This document shows positions 8,526 to 11,382 of a stretch of DNA of 11,382 nt, piece after piece (position 1 is the stretch's first letter; each line of letters opens with the position of its first letter). The notes beneath the pieces are model-generated. The model had not been told where the DNA came from. It searched no databases and saw only the letters and a list, made by a program, of their open reading frames with translations. Source of the stretch: JBJXGF01 sp046153015. Its GTDB lineage: Bacteria; Actinomycetota; Acidimicrobiia; Acidimicrobiales; CAIXPF01. Both the position numbers and the translations under genes were made by a program. The stretch covers positions 1 through 11,382 of the forward strand of contig JBJXGF010000211.1 of the NCBI GenBank assembly GCA_046153015.1, given 5' to 3'.

Positions 8526-8864
8526 ATGACCGATATCCAAACCGGCAACCAGAACACGGGCAGCCAGATGACCGATCACAACGGCAACCAGCCCCAGACC
8601 ACGCCGGTGCGCCAACCGGTCACCGACGACTCGATCCGGGTGCGGCAGGTTTCCCACTATCAGTTCAGCTGGGTGGCCGCCGAGCCCGGCGAGGAGGGCG
8701 TCTTCACCCTCCAGCTCGTGCTCGACCAGGGCGCCTGGGAGGAGGTCCTCACGATCGACTCCGACGACGCCGAGGTGCTGCGCGGGCTGCTTCGGACCAA
8801 CGACACCGTCTACTACGACGTCGGCCGCCGGACGATGATGTTCGGCGTGGCCAAGGTGGGCTGA
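8526..8864 (+). CDS. Hypothetical protein with Asn/Gln-rich N-terminus
   Basis: This 112-residue soluble protein is not recognised. Residues 1-35 are low-complexity and rich in Asn, Gln and Thr, with a doubled MTD...GNQ unit (MTDIQTGNQ and MTDHNGNQ). From residue 36 there is a compact, beta-rich acidic domain: RVRQVSHYQFSWV, VFTLQLVLD, WEEVLTIDSDDAEVLRGLL, then TVYYDVGRRTMMFGVAKV. Alternation of hydrophobic residues suggests a small beta sheet with one helix around 81-91. There is no signal peptide or membrane segment. AAAGG (8514-8518) lies 7 bases from the first ATG, which supports that start over the internal ATG at 8568. It shares direction with the membrane protein gene upstream and ends before a strong hairpin between convergent genes. 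Confidence 0.75.
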   Translation: MTDIQTGNQNTGSQMTDHNGNQPQTTPVRQPVTDDSIRVRQVSHYQFSWVAAEPGEEGVFTLQLVLDQGAWEEVLTIDSDDAEVLRGLLRTNDTVYYDVGRRTMMFGVAKVG

Positions 8865-8889
8865 GCAACCGGCAGGCCCCCGGCGCGTT

Positions 8890-8932
8890 CCGGGCGGCGC
8901 GGCGAGCTTCACGGCTTCGCTGCGCCGCCCGG
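8890..8932. terminator. 17-bp hairpin between convergent genes, bidirectional terminator
   Basis: The arms 8890-8906 and 8916-8932 pair over 17 positions (11 perfect outer GC pairs starting CCGGGCGGCGC, then six more including two G-U) around a 9-base loop. It lies 25 bases after the plus-strand stop and 9 bases after the minus-strand CinA stop, so it can serve both transcripts. No T-tract is present. Confidence 0.65.
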
Positions 8933-8941
8933 GCGCGTCCG

Positions 8942-9316
8942 TCACCCGCCGCGGGGGTCGACCAGCACCGCCAGCAGCGAGAAGGCCCGTTCGGCCACGT
9001 GGCGGCGCACCTCGTCGGGCTCGCCCGGGAAGCGTCCGCTGGCGGTGCGCAGCGCCCCGCCGAACACGGCGGCCACGTGAGCCACGCCGACCGGATGGCC
9101 GTTCTGCTCCGCCGGCCCGGCCACGCCGGTGAGGCCCAGCCCACAGTCGGCGCCGAACAGGCGCTGGGCGCCGCGGGCCATCTCCGCCGCCGCCTCGGCG
9201 GTCACCACGTCGGTGAGGGACTCGGCGAGGGCCAGGCTGAGGCCGCGCTCGGCCAGCAGCTCGACCAGGTCGCGGGCGCTGCGGTCGAGCGCGGCGGCGT
9301 GGCCCACCTCGTTCAT
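8942..9316 (-). CDS. CinA C-terminal domain (NMN amidohydrolase-like) protein, internally shortened
   Basis: The family (PncC/CinA_C) deamidates nicotinamide mononucleotide for pyridine nucleotide recycling. This protein has 124 residues; stand-alone family members usually have about 160. Seen: LSLALAESLT (26-35) with the nucleophile-type Ser33, then directly VVTAEAAAEMARGAQ (37-51), GADCGLGLTGVAGP (55-68) and PVGVAHVAAVFGG (75-87), ending FPGEPDEVRRHVAERA. In typical members about 43 residues separate the AES motif from the VSE..A..MA.GA helix. That segment, which carries the GSS...F..G..tYSN..K stretch with the active-site Tyr and Lys, is absent here without breaking the frame. The start is firm: GGAGGAG lies 5 bases before the ATG. 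Either the protein has lost enzymatic activity or it is a distinct short subfamily. It diverges from the baeRF gene. Confidence 0.8.
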   Translation of the reverse strand: MNEVGHAAALDRSARDLVELLAERGLSLALAESLTDVVTAEAAAEMARGAQRLFGADCGLGLTGVAGPAEQNGHPVGVAHVAAVFGGALRTASGRFPGEPDEVRRHVAERAFSLLAVLVDPRGG

Positions 9317-9356
9317 CTGGTCTCCTCCGTCTCCGTCTCCTGCCCCGCTTCACGAC

Positions 9357-9371
9357 GGGACCTTTGGCGTC
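9357..9371. promoter_or_regulatory. Weak DosR-like half-site in the cinA-baeRF intergenic region
   Basis: GGGACCTTTGGCGTC lies 52 bases before the baeRF start and 41 bases before the divergent cinA start. The first half (GGGAC) equals the start of the DosR/DevR core GGGACTWWAGTCCC; the second half does not match well (about 9 of 14 positions overall). It is noted because the M. tuberculosis homologue Rv2629 belongs to the DosR regulon. Confidence 0.25.
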
Positions 9372-9422
9372 TTCCCCCCGAACGCGGTCAGCGAACAGGC
9401 GTCGGGCGGGTAGGTGCAAGGC

Positions 9423-10610
9423 ATGCTCATCGACGACATCTCCCGCTGCTACGACCACCCCGGTCCGTTCGTCTCGGTATACCTCGAGACGCCGAGCGAC
9501 GATCCCCAAGCGGCCGCCACCACAGCGCTGCGTTGGAAGAACCTGCGTCGCACGCTGAGCGACCAGGGCGCCGACGAGGCGACGCTGGCCGCGGTGGACC
9601 GCGCCGTCGGCGTCGACACCGATGCGGTCTCCCCCGGGATCAGCGCGGCGCCGGAGAACTCGCCGGCGACGCCGCCGCCCGACGACCAGGCCGAGCACGG
9701 CGGCGGGGAGGTGCTGGCCGTCGTCGCCGCCAGCGGCGAGGTGCTGCTGCGCCGGTTCGTGCGCGAGGTGCGCGCCGCGGGTTGGGCGCGGGCCGCGGCG
9801 CTGCCGTGGGTCGTGCCGCTGCTGGAGGAGCAGCAGCGCCGCGTGCCCTACCTCGTCGCCCTCCTCGACCGTCTCGGCGCCGACATCTGGGGCGAGGGCC
9901 GGGGCGGCGCTCCGGCCGTGGAAGAGGAGGTCCACGGCGCCGACTACCCGATCCGGCGCAGCGCGCCGGGCGGCTGGTCGCAGCGGCGGTTCCAGCAGCG
10001 GGCGCTGAACACGTGGGACGCCAACGCCCGCGAGGTCGCTCAGCGCCTGGCGGAGCGGGCCCGTGACCTCGGGGCGGAGCTCGTGCTCGTGGCCGGCGAG
10101 GAGCACGTGGTGTCCGAGCTGTGCGAGTCCCTGCCCGCCGAGATCTCCCCGCTCGTGCGCCAGCTCAGCTCGGGTGCCCGCAGCGAAGGCATCGCCGGCG
10201 TGGCCGACGAGGTCGAGCGCCTGGTGCGCAGCGCCGCGGCCGAACGCGTGGTGGCGCTCCTCGAGGCGTTCCGCGAGGGGGTCGGCCGCGGGGAGCGAGC
10301 CACGGCGGGGGTGGAGACCGTGGTGGGGGCCCTGCGGATGGCGATGGTCGACACGCTGCTGGTGCACGACGAACCGACCGACGAGCGCACGGCCTGGTTC
10401 GGCCCGGATCCGCTCCTGCTCGGCTTGGGGCCCGCCGATCTCGAGGCGCTGGGCGTGGACGCACCCCAGGAGGCCCGCCTGGTCGACGTGTGCGTGCGGG
10501 CTGCGTTGGGCGGCGGCGCAGCCGTGCGCGTGGTTCCCGGGCACGTGATCGACGGCGGCGTCGGCGCGCTGCTGCGGGCCCCGGCGGCTGCGGTGGAGGC
10601 CGGCGGCTGA
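9423..10610 (+). CDS. baeRF family protein (Rv2629-like, eRF1/Vms1 superfamily)
   Basis: This 395-residue protein resembles M. tuberculosis Rv2629 and the bacterial baeRF families related to eRF1 and Vms1/ANKZF1. Relatives cleave peptidyl-tRNA on stalled ribosomes; activity in bacteria is inferred. The N-terminal domain opens ISRCYDHPGPFVSVYLET (6-22). The central RNase H-like domain holds PYLVALLDRLGADIWGEG (142-159) and the loop APGGWSQRRFQQR (181-193), which sits where Vms1 and eRF1 have their catalytic Gln-containing loop. The last domain contains LVLVAGEEHVVSELCESLP (220-238), AAAERVVALLEAF (271-283), VGALRMAMVDTLLVHDE (301-317) and the final VVPGHVIDGGVGALLR (370-385), all typical of the family. 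A Pro/Asp-rich insert lies at 80-95. I chose ATG 9423 because AGGTG (9412-9416) is 6 bases upstream; a GTG at 9414 would overlap it. It stands alone on its strand. Confidence 0.85.
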   Translation: MLIDDISRCYDHPGPFVSVYLETPSDDPQAAATTALRWKNLRRTLSDQGADEATLAAVDRAVGVDTDAVSPGISAAPENSPATPPPDDQAEHGGGEVLAVVAASGEVLLRRFVREVRAAGWARAAALPWVVPLLEEQQRRVPYLVALLDRLGADIWGEGRGGAPAVEEEVHGADYPIRRSAPGGWSQRRFQQRALNTWDANAREVAQRLAERARDLGAELVLVAGEEHVVSELCESLPAEISPLVRQLSSGARSEGIAGVADEVERLVRSAAAERVVALLEAFREGVGRGERATAGVETVVGALRMAMVDTLLVHDEPTDERTAWFGPDPLLLGLGPADLEALGVDAPQEARLVDVCVRAALGGGAAVRVVPGHVIDGGVGALLRAPAAAVEAGG

Positions 10611-10621
10611 CGCCGCTGCTC

Positions 10622-10978
10622 GAGGGGGGTCAGCAGGCCGTTCTCCTCGACGAGCTCGAGCGCCAGGATCTTGTACCCGTGCGCGTCGAAGAGCACGACC
10701 ACGGCGTCCGCGTCGACCCGCATCACCTGTCCCTCGCCGAAACGGTCGTGACCGACCCGGGCGCCGGTCTCGAACCGGCCGGCGCCCGCCGCGTCTGCGT
10801 CTGCCGGCCCGCCGCGACTGCAGTTGTCGCAGCGCCCGCAGCGGCCGGGGAACGCCTCGCCGAAGTAGCCGAGCAGCACGCGGCGCCGGCAGCTGCGGGT
10901 CTCGGCGTAGCTGCGCATCATCTCCAACCGGGAGGCCTTCATCTCGGCGCGACGCCGGTCCCGTTCGAGGCGACTTTC
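10622..10978 (-). pseudogene. RecQ helicase C-terminal fragment: zinc-binding and Tudor-like domains, no helicase core
   Basis: Numbering from the in-frame ATG at 10942, the sequence reads LEMMRSYAETRSCRRR then GYFGEAF and CGRCDNC, the RecQ zinc-binding domain with Cys18, 35, 38 and 41. It is preceded by the charged helix ESRLERDRRRAEMKA. Residues 61-103 (VGHDRFGEGQV, then AVVVLFDAHGYKILALELV) match the SH3/Tudor-like tail seen in actinobacterial RecQ and UvrD/PcrA. Helicase motifs I-VI are absent. Upstream in this frame the sequence becomes meaningless and hits TGA at 11047-11045. Downstream, similarity stops near 10622, but the frame has no stop until 10040, which would run 570 bases antisense through the baeRF gene. 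The end given here is where family similarity stops, not a stop codon. No Shine-Dalgarno sequence precedes the ATG. I read it as a decayed gene or a region with sequence errors. Confidence 0.7.
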
Positions 10979-11194
10979 ACCGCCCGGTCGGCGTTCCCTC
11001 CCGGCGCCGCCCGGCGCCCACCATGCGCACGCCGTCCTCGTCGCTCAGGCGAACGAGGTTCGCGGTGAGCTTGCGGCTCGACCAGCCAAGCTCGTGGCGC
11101 AGGTGATCGAGATCGGTCTCCCCGGCCGCCCGCACGGCGGCGAGGCGATGCCCAACGCGTGGCGGGCCAACTCGTCGAGGTCGACCGCGGTCAT
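10977..11194 (-). pseudogene. Frameshifted winged-helix-like segment upstream of the RecQ tail
   Basis: The ATG at 11194 opens MTAVDLDELARHAL and overlaps the previous stop as ATGA. After 14 codons this frame turns to composition noise and ends at 11045. A sensible sequence continues in another frame from CAT at 11150: HRLAAVRAAGETDLDHLRH, then ELGWSSRKLTANLVRLSDED and GVRMVGAGRRREG, ending at TGA 10979-10977. Joining them needs one extra base near 11151. The joined product of about 72 residues has a helix-turn-helix look (DLDHLRHELGWSSRKLTANL). Passing from it into the RecQ tail would need an opposite one-base shift near 10980, after which the frame equals the starting one. It may be the winged-helix part that precedes the zinc domain in some RecQ proteins, or a separate small DNA-binding protein. 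This frame analysis is seen; the family assignment is inference. Confidence 0.5.
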
Positions 11195-11382
11195 CGCCGA
11201 CCCCGCCCGACCCCGGGGAGGCGTCTCGCCCGGAGCTCGCCCGCGAGGCGGTGGCCGACGGCCAGCGGGGGCAGCAGCACCGAGGTGGCGGCCATCGCCG
11301 CCACCTCGGCCCGGGTGCGGGGCCCCGGCGCGATGCGGGCCCGGGCCAGCTCGGCGGTGGCGGCCGCCCACACCGAGCCGAA
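11191..11382 (-). CDS. C-terminal end of an unrecognised protein, partial
   Basis: Sixty-three codons of an open frame enter from the right edge and stop at TGA 11193-11191. The visible part starts FGSVWAAATAELARARIAPG, continues with a moderately hydrophobic stretch (AAMAATSVLLPPLAVGHRLAG) and ends in a basic tail (ELRARRLPGVGRGRR). The regular placement of charged residues and the ATGA overlap with the next frame support real coding. The hydrophobic part followed by HRL.GELR resembles a membrane-proximal end, but I cannot name a family. The rest of the gene lies outside the window. Confidence 0.5.
   Translation of the reverse strand, partial: FGSVWAAATAELARARIAPGPRTRAEVAAMAATSVLLPPLAVGHRLAGELRARRLPGVGRGRR

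Noticed and set aside
9321..9340. Short tandem CTCCGT repeats before cinA.
   Set aside because: They read as a purine-rich Shine-Dalgarno region on the minus strand (several GGAG), so no special repeat is needed.
9408..9413. GGGTAG as a stress-sigma -10 box for the baeRF gene.
   Set aside because: It overlaps the ribosome-binding region, and no -35 element lies at the right distance.
9414..9422. GTG at 9414 as the baeRF start.
   Set aside because: It overlaps the AGGTG that serves as ribosome site for the ATG at 9423.
11045..11151. Continuation of the frame opened at 11194 down to the stop at 11045 as a real protein end.
   Set aside because: Composition becomes Pro/Ser/Arg noise after codon 15, while a neighbouring frame gives a coherent helical sequence.

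Overview
This is a very GC-rich chromosomal window (third codon positions almost all G or C) that reads like an actinobacterium, possibly of the Acidimicrobiia. The lineage is inferred from base composition plus an LLM-class F420-type oxidoreductase, an Rv2629-like baeRF protein and an actinobacterial RecQ tail. No rRNA, tRNA, IS element or CRISPR array is visible, and no stretch longer than 300 bases lacks a gene.

Region 1 (1-4005, minus strand) is an operon read right to left: an AMP-forming acetate-CoA ligase (AcsA-like), pyruvate dehydrogenase E1 alpha, E1 beta, and the first 73 codons of a lipoyl-bearing E2 that runs off the left edge. The first two junctions are 4-base ATGA stop/start overlaps, so translation is probably coupled. 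Both the ligase and the dehydrogenase make acetyl-CoA, one from acetate and one from pyruvate.

Region 2 (4102-7662) holds an LLM-class flavin/F420 oxidoreductase on the minus strand. Diverging from it is a plus-strand run of a zinc-free MDR quinone oxidoreductase, an alpha/beta hydrolase and a MarR regulator. The substrates cannot be read from sequence. Inverted repeats lie before and after the MarR gene.

Region 3 (7663-8941) has two unassigned plus-strand genes, a four-helix membrane protein and a 112-residue soluble protein. It ends in a strong 17-bp hairpin between convergent genes.

Region 4 (8942-10610) is a divergent pair. One gene is a CinA C-terminal (NMN amidase-like) protein that appears to have lost about 43 residues, including the family's Tyr/Lys active-site segment. 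The other is a full-length baeRF/Rv2629-like protein of the eRF1/Vms1 superfamily, implicated in ribosome rescue. A weak DosR-like half-site lies between them.

Region 5 (10622-11382, minus strand) looks degraded. It has the zinc-binding and Tudor-like tail of a RecQ helicase without a helicase core, a winged-helix stretch in a shifted frame just upstream, and the 3' end of an unrecognised gene. The RecQ frame has no stop near its expected end.

Most of the window is ordinary metabolism. The parts most worth checking are the shortened CinA, the decayed or misassembled RecQ locus and the control of the baeRF gene. I see no clear evidence of a new multi-gene system.
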